In this document: positions 28,501-53,356 of the stretch, in pieces
Layout: the number at the start of each line of letters is the position of its first letter
Numbering within the stretch: the first letter of the stretch is position 1
Assembly (NCBI RefSeq): GCF_040100845.1
Contig: NZ_JAZHSH010000001.1
Span: forward strand, 3,828,501-3,892,500
From: Chengkuizengella sp. SCS-71B
GTDB taxonomy: Bacteria > Bacillota > Bacilli > Paenibacillales > KCTC-33759
Length of the DNA stretch: 64,000 nucleotides
Reading direction: 5' to 3'
Position numbers and translations under genes: made by a program
Notes under the pieces: generated by a model
Databases searched by the model: none
What the model was told of the DNA's origin: nothing
The model's input: the letters and a program-made list of their open reading frames with translations, nothing else

Positions 28501-30265
28501 TGATGACTTGAAGTTTTTCAGTCTGAAATTGCTCACTAAACATCGCCATATATTTTCCTTGAGTCAGTATGACTGGAGCCTTGCTATCATTAAGCATGAA
28601 TTTTATTCTTTCCATTGGAAATTCAGGACTGATCGGCATATAAGCTCCGCCTGCTTTCATAATTCCCATGATTCCTACCATCATTTCTAAAGAGCGATCT
28701 AACATAATCGCTACGATTGTATCCTTTTCTATTCCCTTATTTCTTAATACTCTAGCGAAACTATTAACCTTTTTGTTGAATTCGTCATATGTCCATTTCT
28801 TCTCCTTCAAGAGAACTGCAGTCTGATCAGGATTTGACTGGACTTGTTCCTCAAAGAGCTCATGTATTGTTTTCTGAATTGGAAATGCAACATCTGTATC
28901 ATTAAAATCAACTAAGATTTGATTCTTTTCTTCTTGTGATATCATTTCTATATTGTTGATCAAAACACGATCATTATTGATGACCTGTTTTATTATTTGT
29001 TTAAGATGTACTTCTAATTTATGAAAAAATACTTCATCATATAACAGTCCATTATAAGTGAAACAAACTTCTAATTGTTTACCGGGAAACACAATAATTT
29101 CCAAGTCATAGTTTGTGTGTTCTGACATTTCGCTACCCAGTATAGTAATTTGATCATTATAATCAACGTCATTTATGATGACTTCTTCCATAGGATAATT
29201 CTCATATACAACAATATGCTGAATTAAATCATTTTTTAATGCAGATGAAGATTGAATATCCGCTAGAGACAAATAACTATATTTATTTGCCTTACGTAAA
29301 GATTGATTCAACTCAAATAAGAGAGATTTAAAGGTCTTATGTTCATCAGATTTGATTCGAATAGGTACGGTATTTATAAATAATCCCACCATACTTTCAA
29401 TCCCTCTAACTTCAGGAGGTCTGCCCGATACAATAGAACCGAATACGACGTCTTCGGTATTATTATACTTTTGTAGTAGCACTCCCCAAATCCCTTGAAA
29501 TACTGTACTAAGTGTAGTCTGATTTACTACTGCTACATTCTCTAATTCATTTGTCCAACCCTCATCTAACTTAAATGAATATTTTTTATGCTCATAACTT
29601 ACATCTTTTTTTATTGCACTTTTACTTGCAGGTATCGTTGCTTGCTGTTCGTATCCTTCTAAAATATTTTCCCAATACTTAAGTCCATCAAGATCCTGCT
29701 TCTCTAACCAGGTAAAATAATCACTATAAGGATATACTTCTGTAAGTTGATTTAATGATTTGTTTTTTAGTGAAAAATAAATTTGAAATAGATCTTTTGC
29801 AAGAATGCTTAGACACCATCCATCCATAATAATATGATGAAAATTCCAAATTAACTTCACTTTATCCTCACTCGTTTTAAATAATGCCATTCGGATTAAA
29901 ATATCTTTTTCAAGATTAAAACCTTTCTCTTTTTCACTTAGTTTATATTGTTCTATTTGTTCGGTTTGATCTTTCTCCATTAAGTTTGAGATGTCTTTGT
30001 AATAAATAGAAGCTTCTCTTTTATCCAAAACAACTTGTAAAGGTTGATCAACTTCTTTAAAAATAAATACCGTCCTTAACACATCATATCTTTCAATCAG
30101 CTTGTTGAAGCTTTTTTCAAGCAACTCTGGATCAATAATCCCATGTAATGTTAATACTGCTTGTTCAAAATATGCACTTGAGTTTTGATCAAATAATGAG
30201 TGAAAAAACATACCTTCCTGCATGGGAGTGAGTCTATAAATATTACGAATGTCAGAATCTATCAA
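22535..30265 (-). CDS. Nonribosomal peptide synthetase, two modules (Ser, D-Dab)
   Basis: A 2576-aa protein. Order: C (PMQEGMFFHS, post-E type; HHIIMDG ~145), A ([11 protein letters not shown] ~615), PCP (GGHSLKA ~1009), C (HHIISDG ~1197), A ([11 protein letters not shown] ~1668), PCP (GGDSIKA ~2058), E (HHLIIDGVSW ~2242). Codes: DVWHFSLIDK (Ser) and DIWEMTADDK. The second has Glu at PheA position 278 and Asp at 330/331, fitting a basic side chain; from memory it resembles the Dab-activating modules of syringomycin synthetase, unverified here. The operon's Dab aminotransferase supports Dab. A GTG at 30274 overlaps the AGGTGG site, so TTG at 30265 is preferred. It takes the D-Ser chain from the hybrid protein and passes a D-configured chain on. 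Confidence 0.94.
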   Translation of the reverse strand: MIDSDIRNIYRLTPMQEGMFFHSLFDQNSSAYFEQAVLTLHGIIDPELLEKSFNKLIERYDVLRTVFIFKEVDQPLQVVLDKREASIYYKDISNLMEKDQTEQIEQYKLSEKEKGFNLEKDILIRMALFKTSEDKVKLIWNFHHIIMDGWCLSILAKDLFQIYFSLKNKSLNQLTEVYPYSDYFTWLEKQDLDGLKYWENILEGYEQQATIPASKSAIKKDVSYEHKKYSFKLDEGWTNELENVAVVNQTTLSTVFQGIWGVLLQKYNNTEDVVFGSIVSGRPPEVRGIESMVGLFINTVPIRIKSDEHKTFKSLLFELNQSLRKANKYSYLSLADIQSSSALKNDLIQHIVVYENYPMEEVIINDVDYNDQITILGSEMSEHTNYDLEIIVFPGKQLEVCFTYNGLLYDEVFFHKLEVHLKQIIKQVINNDRVLINNIEMISQEEKNQILVDFNDTDVAFPIQKTIHELFEEQVQSNPDQTAVLLKEKKWTYDEFNKKVNSFARVLRNKGIEKDTIVAIMLDRSLEMMVGIMGIMKAGGAYMPISPEFPMERIKFMLNDSKAPVILTQGKYMAMFSEQFQTEKLQVINLEDSDLYKLEDSNLPIINSSNDLAYMIYTSGSTGNPKGVLIEHRALINRLHWMQKKYPIGEGDVILQKTPFVFDVSVWELFWWCIQGASIYFLEPGGEKEPGVMIETIEENHITTMHFVPSMLSAFLEYLENKESENSRLKSLRQVFASGEALKTTQVDSFVQLLYKKNGTKLHNLYGPTEAAIDVSYYDCVSNEKMNVVPIGKPIDNIQLHILDRNLNLMPIGLTGELHISGVGLARGYLNRKELTEEKFINNPFHSGNKMYKTGDLARWLQDGNIEYLGRNDHQVKIRGHRVELGEIEQHLINHESIQEVAVITSEMNGTFYLCAYFTSKVNLNTASLRSYMNKCVPEYMIPSYFIQLKEMPINSNGKLDRKKLPVPTQQIKTSFVAPRNVTEETLKNIWEQVLEIESISIHQNFFELGGHSLKATVLVSKIYREMNVEIKVRDVFTYNTIYKLSNHISKQTKSSITPIPSLEKKQYYEVSTAQKRMYILNELEGENSIAYNMPSAFKVEGDFNVNHFYQQIGALIERHEIFRTSFVNINGQIQQKIHKDVDVKPEFLDSTLILREEYEQIIQSFIKPFDLSMAPLLRVKVVRTGEKQHLLLFDMHHIISDGISGKLVIDELIGLYEGKALSPLSNQYRDFAAWQNEQLETKEMKVQEQYWLHIFNDEIPVMNMPLDYRRPSVQSFEGKKIFAVTGNKLAEEINVLASQANTTVFSVLFAAYNILLMKYTGQNDIVVGSPVAGRNHPDLQQMNGLFVNTVALRNFLDGKKSFLEFIQYVSERTLKAIENQDYPFEKLIDQLNIKRDTSRNPLFDTMFSLFEAEEQEITMDGLLITPYPLEEDTAKFDLMLDVYTEPFNIRFELQYCTDLYKAETAERLSNHYLIILEELVRNPNTLLSEISLLSEKEQIQIKEQFNGKKRDYDFSKTVSQRFEEHVFHSADKTALIYKDKKISYEQLNKKANQIARYLRKIGVGPENIVSVMLERSPKFVESVLGIWKAQAAYVPIDVSYGTERKLNILNDSKAKVLITDSQYLECKLETNHKIKILCLDELEEEIGQEEQDNLNLEMDINHLAYILFTSGSTGKPKGVMIEHIGMLNHILAEAEELNLDSSLVFAQNASPCFDISVWQFFGALSLGGTTAIYPNELILEVDKFSEQLVKDGVTLLEVVPTYLSVLLDYFENEKLELPSLLNLMVTGESVKPHLVKRWFAQFPQIKLVNAYGPAEASDDVSQFIMEELPKEDISNISIGKPIANMKIYIVDEEMNLCPIGVVGELCVAGIGVGRGYINHAEGTEQSFMINKFSDQSNERLYKTGDMARWRSDGNIEFIGRKDFQVKIRGFRIELEEIESAILEHHAVKEAVVITQEEDERYICAYIVANPNFQLIELKTELSDKLPDYMIPAYFMLIEQLSLLVSGKINRKLLPTPDKTSGTDKEILSPVNEIEEDLVSVWKEVLGVQFIGTDHNFFELGGDSIKAIQMISKFNSKGYLLKTRDLFQYPEIHRLAKCVRKERKEIDQSAVEGKVVLSPIQKWFFEQKFTNMNHWNQAVMLFKRDRFELHILEKAFTKMIEHHDALRMVYYRDDNGETIQFNREIGERMFDITVSDISEQTNGELMNTIYQIQSSIDLEQGPLVKLGVLKAKDGDHLLIAIHHLIIDGVSWRILFEDLLTAYQQMSQNDPIQLPSKTDSYLNWTSSLMNYANSKEMLEELSYWKEVEENAFFAIPKDKEGLEISTKYNQTYQFKLSKQETSELLTSVHATYNTEMNDILLCALGIAVKNWTGENQVCINLEGHGREEIIKEMDISRTMGWFTSTYPVVLDMDNSEDLSYQIKHLKEHLRRIPNKGIGYGILKYLTSENYKKDITFDSTPEINFNYLGQFDTDLNTELFEGSELSCGQMISPNSNREVPLDINGLVEEETLKMEITYSANEFKETTIERFGNFFKQSLSDIIQHCITKESKEITPSDVGGDDLSIEDLEAISAFYES

Positions 30266-30303
30266 AACAGCCACCTCAAATCTATTAATTTAAATTCTAA
30301 ATC

Positions 30304-47237
<16,934 letters not shown>

Positions 47238-47339
47238 TTTACTAACCTCGATTCTATAAAATAATTAATTTATACTAAGCTTCGAAATTATGAGTAAAAT
47301 AACTTAACAAATTGATGTATATGTTGTAAGATATAAAAA

Positions 47340-47434
47340 GGACAGATGTATCCTAAAAAGGGTACTAGTCTGACGCCCATATAAATTCCGTGAGTCCTGC
47401 CAAAGATGCACTGGAATTTATGTGGGTATTTTTA
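47340..47434 (-). promoter_or_regulatory. Structured leader of the lipopeptide operon (two hairpins)
   Basis: In minus-strand order, CCCACATAAATTCC (47431-47418) pairs with GGAATTTATATGGG (47394-47381), extended by GTG/CAC inside the loop. Next comes a weaker hairpin built from CAGA, GTA, CC against GG, TAC, TCTG, followed by CCTTTTTATAT. The second resembles an intrinsic terminator or attenuator. The block lies about 50-140 nt downstream of the predicted start point and 100 nt before the fenF-like start codon. It fits no riboswitch class I know. An insertion-sequence-end origin is possible, since GGGCGTC after the first stem also follows a hairpin at 55268-55283. Confidence 0.6.
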
Positions 47435-47485
47435 TTTTATCCAACTATCATCCATTTGTGTTATTTTCTACCATACTAATTACTA

Positions 47486-47514
47486 TTTATATACTATAAA
47501 ACTTCAAAAATCAA
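47486..47514 (-). promoter_or_regulatory. Candidate promoter of the lipopeptide operon
   Basis: Minus strand TTGATT (47514-47509), 17-bp spacer, TATAAA (47491-47486). It is the best sigma-A-like match in the 711-bp gap and would give a leader of about 240 nt. The rest of the gap (47515-47809) is very AT-rich with no gene seen. Confidence 0.5.
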
Positions 47515-47809
47515 CAAATTTTATTATTTAACATTTTTTTAATAAAAAATATATTATAATAAACTAACATATTTTGGGATTTAAATCATGATATTCAGTT
47601 AATGATAGTTAATAATATCCTATATTGTAAAAATAATCAATTGTTATTTATTGCTAGTTACGTGAATTGTAATTAAACATCTCCTGATAGGATATCCCAC
47701 ATTTTAAACTTAATCAATTACTTTTTTCCATTTATTATGAAATGACTTAACCTTTTGCTTTTAACCACAACATAAATATTAGATTTTTTGTATAATCTAT
47801 CAAAACTTT

Positions 47810-47840
47810 ATCTTCAAATCAGGTGGAGTAGAGTCTCCAT
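47810..47840. repeat. 31-bp perfect repeat, partner of 55236-55266 in inverse orientation
   Basis: The plus strand here is the exact reverse complement of 55236-55266 (core GGTGGAGTAGAGTCTCC). It lies between the ABC-transporter terminator and the lipopeptide operon promoter region. The distant partner is part of a hairpin resembling an insertion-sequence end. Confidence 0.9.
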
Positions 47841-47872
47841 ATTTAATAAAAAAAAGCAAAAAATTGAGTATC

Positions 47873-47941
47873 ATCGCACATAAAAAAATCGTAAATCTCC
47901 TCCTTCAAGACAGGAAAATTTACGATAGTTTTATGTGTGAT
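47873..47941 (-). terminator. Long-stem terminator of the Ytr-like operon
   Basis: ATCGCACATAAAA pairs with TTTTATGTGTGAT, and internally ATCGTAAAT pairs with ATTTACGAT, giving an imperfect stem of about 24 bp around a 20-nt loop. It starts 7 bp past the stop of the permease gene, with TTTTTT further along the minus strand. Confidence 0.75.
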
Positions 47942-47948
47942 ATTTAAC

Positions 47949-50357
47949 CTATTCTACGATAAGAATTTTAGGTGAAGTTTTTCTTATTAACTTTGAAGCA
48001 AACCATGCTCCTAACCCAACTGAAATGATTGCAAAAGGAGCAATCGCTACAATTTGATACCATTCAATAATTAAAGGTATCTCCACTATACCATAGTCGG
48101 CTAAAATGATGTTTAACAAGATAGGCAATATGTAAATACCAATAGGAATCCCAATGATTACACCTGCTCCTGCAAGAAACAATGACCCTGTTGCAATTGA
48201 ATATCTAATTTGCCTTGAGGACATTCCTATAGATTTATATATTCCGTATACTTTGCTTTCTTTTTTAATGTTCATACTGTTAATATTATAAGTAATGATG
48301 AAAGCAACGATGAGAAATAACAAACCCATTATGGATAGGGGCAAAATTAATATAGAGACGGCTTGAGAAAATGTTTCATTAATCAATGTTTCCTGAGTTG
48401 CAATAAAAATAGCATCTCCGTACTTCTCAGTCAGTTCACTAACCATTAAATCTGGTGAAACCCCTTGAAGCACGTTGAATAAAAACAATGGATTTTCCAT
48501 CTCTCCATTAAGATTAAGCTTGTTCATTGCATCTGATGTCATCCTTGCAGAGTTAGATAAGTTTGCAATGGCTTGATAAATCCCCGTTATGGTATATGTA
48601 CCTTTATAATTTTGTATGTAAAGGTCGATTGTATCCCCCACACTTTTATTTAATTTTTTAGATACATTGATACCAATAGAAATTTCATGATCACCTTTAG
48701 GGTTTTCACCAAGTATGTTTGCAAATCCAATGTCATCAAATTTCCCATCAGTTGTCATTATATAGACTCCTGTATCCTTTACAGTAACATTGTTCTTATT
48801 TTCAGTTTCTGAAATGATTCCGTACAGATTACCAATATTATTCACATTTTTAATTCTATTGTCATTTAATAGATCCTGTTTTAAAGCACTTACAGGTAAA
48901 ACTGATGTATCTAGAATTTCAATATTTATATCAGAGTTGTCATAACCCCAAAGTGGGATCGTCTTATGAATGGATGCAATGCTAAATAAGAATATACATC
49001 CGAAAACGAGGACAGACGTTGTAAACGCAGTGATGGTAATCATTAGTATCGATCCACGAATATTTTGGAATATCCTTCTTATTCCAATGACAAACGCAAC
49101 TGGTAAGAGCTCAAATCCAATCATTCTATTTTTTGAGGCATTTAACTTTTTAGATCTTTTCATGTTTTCTTTTTCTGTCATACCATATCTAATGGCTTGA
49201 GCAGGTTGAATCGATTTTGCTTTTAATGCAAAAAATAGAGAGACCAAAGTGACTAATGAAATGAGCATTATTCCAATAAAAAAAGCATCTTTAGAAAAGT
49301 TAATGTTTAATAAAGATTCTTTTGTCTCTAAGTAGGATAGAGACATTCTAATAATAACCTTTGAAAAGTAAAAGCTAGAAATGATGCCAGGAAGGACGGA
49401 GATCACAGTCAAAAGAGCGTACTGAATCACATATACACGAACCAAGTGATCAGATGAGATACCCATAGATTTGATAATTCCAATCGTTTTTACATTTGAT
49501 AATATAGCATCAGATATCGTGTATCCAATCGTATATAGAGCAGCTAAAATCATGACAATTGCAAGAAAAATCATTATGAAACTAATTAATTGATTTATAA
49601 TTAAGTAAAAGGAAGATATACTCTCAAAATCCTGTGACGTTTCTAAAAAAGGACTACCTAAGGCATGTTCAAATTGATTCCAATGAAAACTTTGATTACT
49701 TACGTTATCGTAACGTAAACCCATCATAAATTTATCTGTGCCCCGCATGTTACCAATATATTGATTATAATCGTTTGGATTCATCCATATTCTTGAAGTA
49801 ATTGTAAAGGGCTGGCTAAATGGTACATCTGCTACAATAGCTGTTACCTTCAAATAAAGTACCCCTGTTTCCGTTTTAAATCCCATTGGGTCTCCTATGG
49901 AAATATTCTTTGAATAAGCTAACGATGTTGGAATCCAAATTGTTCCTTCACTAGGCGTGTTAGATTTCATACCATCTGCAAATATAAGCTTATCAACTGA
50001 AGCTGGGACTGGTGGAGTATTCATCATGTACAAACTAATATTAGAAACTTCCTTGTCTTGATGTTTAAACCATGATAAACTTCGATATTCCATTAACTCC
50101 GTTGAGTTCACTCCTTTTCGCTCTTGCCACCAACGAAAGATTGGATAGGGATTGTATAAACCATCTTCAAAATATAAAATTTGATGAGATCCATTCACTT
50201 CGTTATGCATGTTAGAAAAAACTTCATCTGTATTATTCATTACTAAAACTGCTGTTGAAAGGAGTAATGTAGATAGCATAATAATGATTGCAATCATCCC
50301 ATTTTGAACTTTTTTTCTTCTTAAGTTGGATAAACACAACAACCATACAGAATACAT
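47949..50357 (-). CDS. FtsX-like ABC transporter permease (YtrF-like, long form)
   Basis: An 802-aa MacB/FtsX-type permease: one N-terminal helix (GMIAIIIMLSTLLLSTAVLV), a large extracytoplasmic part (~50-260), an FtsX helix group (~265-395), a second anchor helix (~430-465), another extracytoplasmic region and a final FtsX group (~690-795). Such permeases couple ATP hydrolysis to export or to mechanical work on envelope proteins or peptide antibiotics. It works with the ATPase encoded just upstream (4-bp gap). At ~800 aa with duplicated FtsX units it is longer than the ~440-aa B. subtilis YtrF. The ATG at 50357 is chosen for its AAGGAG site; an upstream in-frame start overlaps the ATPase gene. 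Confidence 0.85.
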   Translation of the reverse strand: MYSVWLLCLSNLRRKKVQNGMIAIIIMLSTLLLSTAVLVMNNTDEVFSNMHNEVNGSHQILYFEDGLYNPYPIFRWWQERKGVNSTELMEYRSLSWFKHQDKEVSNISLYMMNTPPVPASVDKLIFADGMKSNTPSEGTIWIPTSLAYSKNISIGDPMGFKTETGVLYLKVTAIVADVPFSQPFTITSRIWMNPNDYNQYIGNMRGTDKFMMGLRYDNVSNQSFHWNQFEHALGSPFLETSQDFESISSFYLIINQLISFIMIFLAIVMILAALYTIGYTISDAILSNVKTIGIIKSMGISSDHLVRVYVIQYALLTVISVLPGIISSFYFSKVIIRMSLSYLETKESLLNINFSKDAFFIGIMLISLVTLVSLFFALKAKSIQPAQAIRYGMTEKENMKRSKKLNASKNRMIGFELLPVAFVIGIRRIFQNIRGSILMITITAFTTSVLVFGCIFLFSIASIHKTIPLWGYDNSDINIEILDTSVLPVSALKQDLLNDNRIKNVNNIGNLYGIISETENKNNVTVKDTGVYIMTTDGKFDDIGFANILGENPKGDHEISIGINVSKKLNKSVGDTIDLYIQNYKGTYTITGIYQAIANLSNSARMTSDAMNKLNLNGEMENPLFLFNVLQGVSPDLMVSELTEKYGDAIFIATQETLINETFSQAVSILILPLSIMGLLFLIVAFIITYNINSMNIKKESKVYGIYKSIGMSSRQIRYSIATGSLFLAGAGVIIGIPIGIYILPILLNIILADYGIVEIPLIIEWYQIVAIAPFAIISVGLGAWFASKLIRKTSPKILIVE

Positions 50358-50361
50358 TCTA

Positions 50362-51168
50362 TTACTCCTTTCTAGAAACAAACGAATAAATTCTCTTTTC
50401 TCTCTCTTTCATTTCTTCTGGTTTATATTTGCTCAATTCTAAAATCCCTTCCACCATTCCATCTTTAATAAGAATAAGTCGATCCGCCCTACATGCTGCT
50501 TTTAAATCATGCGTTACCATAACTACGGATTGTCCATATAGATTTACATTTGTTAAAATATCCAGTATATTATTCCCTTGTTGAAAATTTAAAGCACCCG
50601 TCGGTTCATCTGCAAAAATAACTTCCGGTGTGCTAATTAATGATCGAGCAATCGCTGCTCTTTGCTGTTGACCACCAGAAACCTGAGATGGAAACCTTTC
50701 TTTTAACCTCTCAATTCCCATTAATTTCATCAAAGATAATGCCTTTTTTCTAACCTCGATTTTATTATGACCTGCAACGTAACCTGGAAAAGAAATATTT
50801 TCAAACAAAGTAAGATCAGGGACTAGGTTAATAGATTGATAAACATATCCAATTTTATGCGCTCTGAACCTAGCCATATCTTCTTCTGAAAATGAATCTA
50901 TTCTTCTATCTTCAAAATAAATTTCACCATCAGTTAAATTATCCAAACCACTTAACATATATAAAAGCGTTGATTTACCCGACCCTGAGCTTCCCATAAT
51001 AACTGTAAAATCACCTTTATATATTTCTAAATCTATGCTTTTAACTGCATGGAATCTTTCACTTCCACTATTGTAAACTTTCGAAATACGGACGGCCTGC
51101 AATAATACTTCTTTGTTTTTATTACGTTCCTTTTCAATTACATTAGCAGTTAACATAAGTTTCACCAT
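50362..51168 (-). CDS. ABC transporter ATP-binding protein (YtrE/MacB-like)
   Basis: Walker A GSSGSGKST, Q-loop YVYQSINLVPDLT, signature VSGGQQQRAAIARSL, Walker B VIFADEPTGALN and H-loop VTHD are all intact. The LolD/MacB-type spacing fits partnership with the FtsX-like permease that follows by 4 bp. Start is ambiguous: ATG at 51168, 2 nt after the previous stop, or ATG at 51156; I use the former. The ~20-residue leader before the ATPase core is poorly conserved-looking. It is the fourth gene of the GntR-controlled operon. Confidence 0.88.
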   Translation of the reverse strand: MVKLMLTANVIEKERNKNKEVLLQAVRISKVYNSGSERFHAVKSIDLEIYKGDFTVIMGSSGSGKSTLLYMLSGLDNLTDGEIYFEDRRIDSFSEEDMARFRAHKIGYVYQSINLVPDLTLFENISFPGYVAGHNKIEVRKKALSLMKLMGIERLKERFPSQVSGGQQQRAAIARSLISTPEVIFADEPTGALNFQQGNNILDILTNVNLYGQSVVMVTHDLKAACRADRLILIKDGMVEGILELSKYKPEEMKEREKRIYSFVSRKE

Positions 51169-51170
51169 CT

Positions 51171-51854
51171 TTATAATTCTCTTCTTTTTATAAACCACCA
51201 GCTGCAATAAAATAAAATGATTGTAACAATAGAGGAAAGCACAATTTGCATTATAATAGAAGGATTAAAAAGCAAATATGATAATCCAATCCCTACTCCT
51301 TCTCGTAATGTGCCTATAGCCATACTGACAGGTATAACGATAGATAATGCTATATACAGTCCGATCCCTAAAATATGCTTATAACAAGAAACCAATAAAT
51401 TGATGAAAGAAAGCACAAGGAGATATGAAAAAAACTGATATAAAAACATACCTGCTACACCACTTCTATCCCAGTTAAAAAGAGCCATAATATTAAAGTA
51501 TTCCCTCACACTAGGATTTAAATAATTGTTCTCAAACAAAAACCAAAGAATATTAAACAAAGAAAAAATAATACTATAAAAGACATATGTCCATATGATG
51601 CCATTCATGTAATCTCTTCGTGATGCTCCAAGGCTTAGTAAACGTCTAAAAAAATATAACGGAAGTATGAGGGGAATAACTAAAAGAAATATGGTGATTA
51701 CGTTGGCAAAAGAGATTCCAATCGTATCATTGATACCGCTCATATTAAAAACAGTATCTAAAACCCCCTGCAATGCTACAGCTAGAATAAACACAAAAAA
51801 TGAGAATTTTAATAGATTTGAATTAGCTCTAACAATACTTAAAGATCTATTCAT
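51171..51854 (-). CDS. Six-helix membrane protein, ABC-2-like permease subunit (YtrC/YtrD position)
   Basis: A 227-aa very hydrophobic protein with about six helices, no enzymatic motif and no soluble domain. It starts 8 bp before the stop of the upstream ATPase gene (overlap) with AGGAGGGG as ribosome binding site, a tight coupling expected of an ABC transporter pair. The family cannot be named with certainty; position matches YtrC/YtrD of the B. subtilis ytr operon, but only one such gene is present and it is shorter. Confidence 0.75.
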   Translation of the reverse strand: MNRSLSIVRANSNLLKFSFFVFILAVALQGVLDTVFNMSGINDTIGISFANVITIFLLVIPLILPLYFFRRLLSLGASRRDYMNGIIWTYVFYSIIFSLFNILWFLFENNYLNPSVREYFNIMALFNWDRSGVAGMFLYQFFSYLLVLSFINLLVSCYKHILGIGLYIALSIVIPVSMAIGTLREGVGIGLSYLLFNPSIIMQIVLSSIVTIILFYCSWWFIKRREL

Positions 51855-52725
51855 TATCTTCCCCTCCTAAAGAATAATACGAGAAAAATTTTTGCAACGG
51901 CATATTATCAACAGAAAGTTCCATTGTGGCTGCCTTTTCCTTTTCTTCATTGCTCAGAGTATCATAGATAGCAGCGATTGTAATGCTTCCATGGGTTTCT
52001 CTATGAATCATATTCTTGTCCTGTAAAAAAGATTCTACCTCAATATTTTTTCCGGATATAAAATATGATTTGTTCTTAATATTTTCCATGTCATCTGCTA
52101 GTTTGATTGAACCAGATTCCATAATAAATATTTTTTCTACAATTTTAGAAACTTCATCAATTAAATGTGTCGACATGAAAATCGTTCGAGGGTGTTCTGC
52201 ATAATCCTCAACAAGAACATTATAAAACTTCTCTCTCATTAAAGGATCTAAGCCTAATACAGGTTCATCAAAAGCAGTAATGGGTGCTCTGCTCGCAAGT
52301 CCGATAGTGATCCCAACTAGTGATTCCATACCTCGGGAAAGTTTTTTAAACTTTTTATTTGGATCCAGTTCAAAAAGATTTAATAGCTTCTTGGCAAAAT
52401 CCCAGTCCCAATTTTCATAATAAGGTGCAGCATAATCTAACAAATCAATGACCTTTGCCCCACCAAAGAACAAGTTTTTTTCTTTGACGTAACAAAGAGG
52501 TTTAGGCGTTTCACCTTTTTTTAATTGATTTCCGTAAAAATGAATATCCCCTTCATCTTGAAAAATACTACCGCTAATTAAATTTAAAAAAGTTGTTTTC
52601 CCTGCTCCATTCCTTCCCAGGAGCCCATATATTTTATTTTCCTCTAGTTTTATGTTTATATTTTTTAATGCTTCTGTACTTCCGTAATTTTTGAGTAGGT
52701 TTTTGGTTTCCAATACGACCTGCAT
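51847..52725 (-). CDS. ABC transporter ATP-binding protein (YtrB-like)
   Basis: A 292-aa protein: Walker A GRNGAGKTTF, a YtrB-like signature region KLSRGMESLVGITIGLAS (SRGM rather than SGGQ), Walker B ITAFDEPVLGLD and H-loop STHLIDE. The altered signature and the ~70-residue C-terminal regulatory tail occur in YtrB/YhcG-type ATPases of GntR-linked operons. It should energise the membrane protein whose gene overlaps its 3' end by 8 bp. AAGGAG precedes the ATG. It is separated from the GntR gene by 3 bp. Confidence 0.88.
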   Translation of the reverse strand: MQVVLETKNLLKNYGSTEALKNINIKLEENKIYGLLGRNGAGKTTFLNLISGSIFQDEGDIHFYGNQLKKGETPKPLCYVKEKNLFFGGAKVIDLLDYAAPYYENWDWDFAKKLLNLFELDPNKKFKKLSRGMESLVGITIGLASRAPITAFDEPVLGLDPLMREKFYNVLVEDYAEHPRTIFMSTHLIDEVSKIVEKIFIMESGSIKLADDMENIKNKSYFISGKNIEVESFLQDKNMIHRETHGSITIAAIYDTLSNEEKEKAATMELSVDNMPLQKFFSYYSLGGEDNE

Positions 52726-52728
52726 ACT

Positions 52729-53100
52729 CTATTCACTCCTTTTTTCATTTTTAATCAACTTGATTACATCATCCGTTGTTAAATTTATTTTTTTAGCTTC
52801 ATTTAACATCTTCTGTACATATTGACTATAAAAAGAATCTCTTCTTTTTTTCAAAATTTTCTCCACGGCACCCTCAGCAACAAACATACCCAATCCTCTC
52901 CTTTTGAACAAAATACCTTCTTCTACAAGCAAATTAATTCCTTTTACTGCTGTCGCAGGATTAATTTGAAAAGTTTTTGCAAAAGCTGTGGTTGACATGA
53001 CTTGGTCATCTATTTCATATGTTTGGTTTAAAATATCATCTTCGATCATTTCAGCTATTTGTAAAAATATCGGCTGCCCATCATCAAAGCTAGCCTTCAA
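52729..53100 (-). CDS. GntR-family repressor (YtrA-like)
   Basis: A 123-aa protein with a GntR winged helix: PIFLQIAEMIEDDILNQTY, then STTAFAKTFQINPATAVKGINLLVEEGILFKRRGLGMFV, and a short C-terminal helical tail instead of a large effector domain, as in the YtrA subfamily. It heads the operon and probably represses it; YtrA relatives respond to cell-wall-active antibiotics through an unclear signal. TTG at 53100 is preferred over GTG at 53109 because GGGGTG is the apparent ribosome binding site. A 24-bp palindrome over its own promoter is the likely operator. Confidence 0.88.
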   Translation of the reverse strand: MKASFDDGQPIFLQIAEMIEDDILNQTYEIDDQVMSTTAFAKTFQINPATAVKGINLLVEEGILFKRRGLGMFVAEGAVEKILKKRRDSFYSQYVQKMLNEAKKINLTTDDVIKLIKNEKRSE

Positions 53101-53143
53101 TATAATCACCCCAAATCTAACTAGCGCAAAACAACACTCAATT

Positions 53144-53193
53144 GGTTAGTTACTTGTGTAATTAACCATATATGTTTTAGAAATATTTGTCAA
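53144..53193 (-). promoter_or_regulatory. Ytr-like operon promoter with overlapping GntR operator
   Basis: Minus strand TTGACA (53193-53188), 17-bp spacer, TATGGT (53170-53165). The palindrome at 53144-53167 has arms GGTTAGTTAC and GTAATTAACC around TTGT and overlaps the -10 box and start region, as expected for autorepression by the adjacent GntR protein. Confidence 0.8.
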
Positions 53194-53317
53194 GTATATT
53201 TTTCTTAAAAAGAAAAAAACTTCCAATAATACATTGAAAGTTTAGGTTTAAGAAAATATTTGGTATCCATCAAAAAGTTTTTCAAATGAATCACCATAGT
53301 TTTTAGATTCTTAAAGA

Positions 53318-53343
53318 AATAAAATCGGGTTTAATCCCGACTT
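53318..53343 (-). terminator. Terminator of the multicopper oxidase gene
   Basis: On the minus strand AGTCGGG pairs with CCCGATT around ATTAAA, followed by TTATTTCTTT. It begins 14 bp after the oxidase stop codon. Confidence 0.7.
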
Positions 53344-53356
53344 CAAAGTTACCTTT

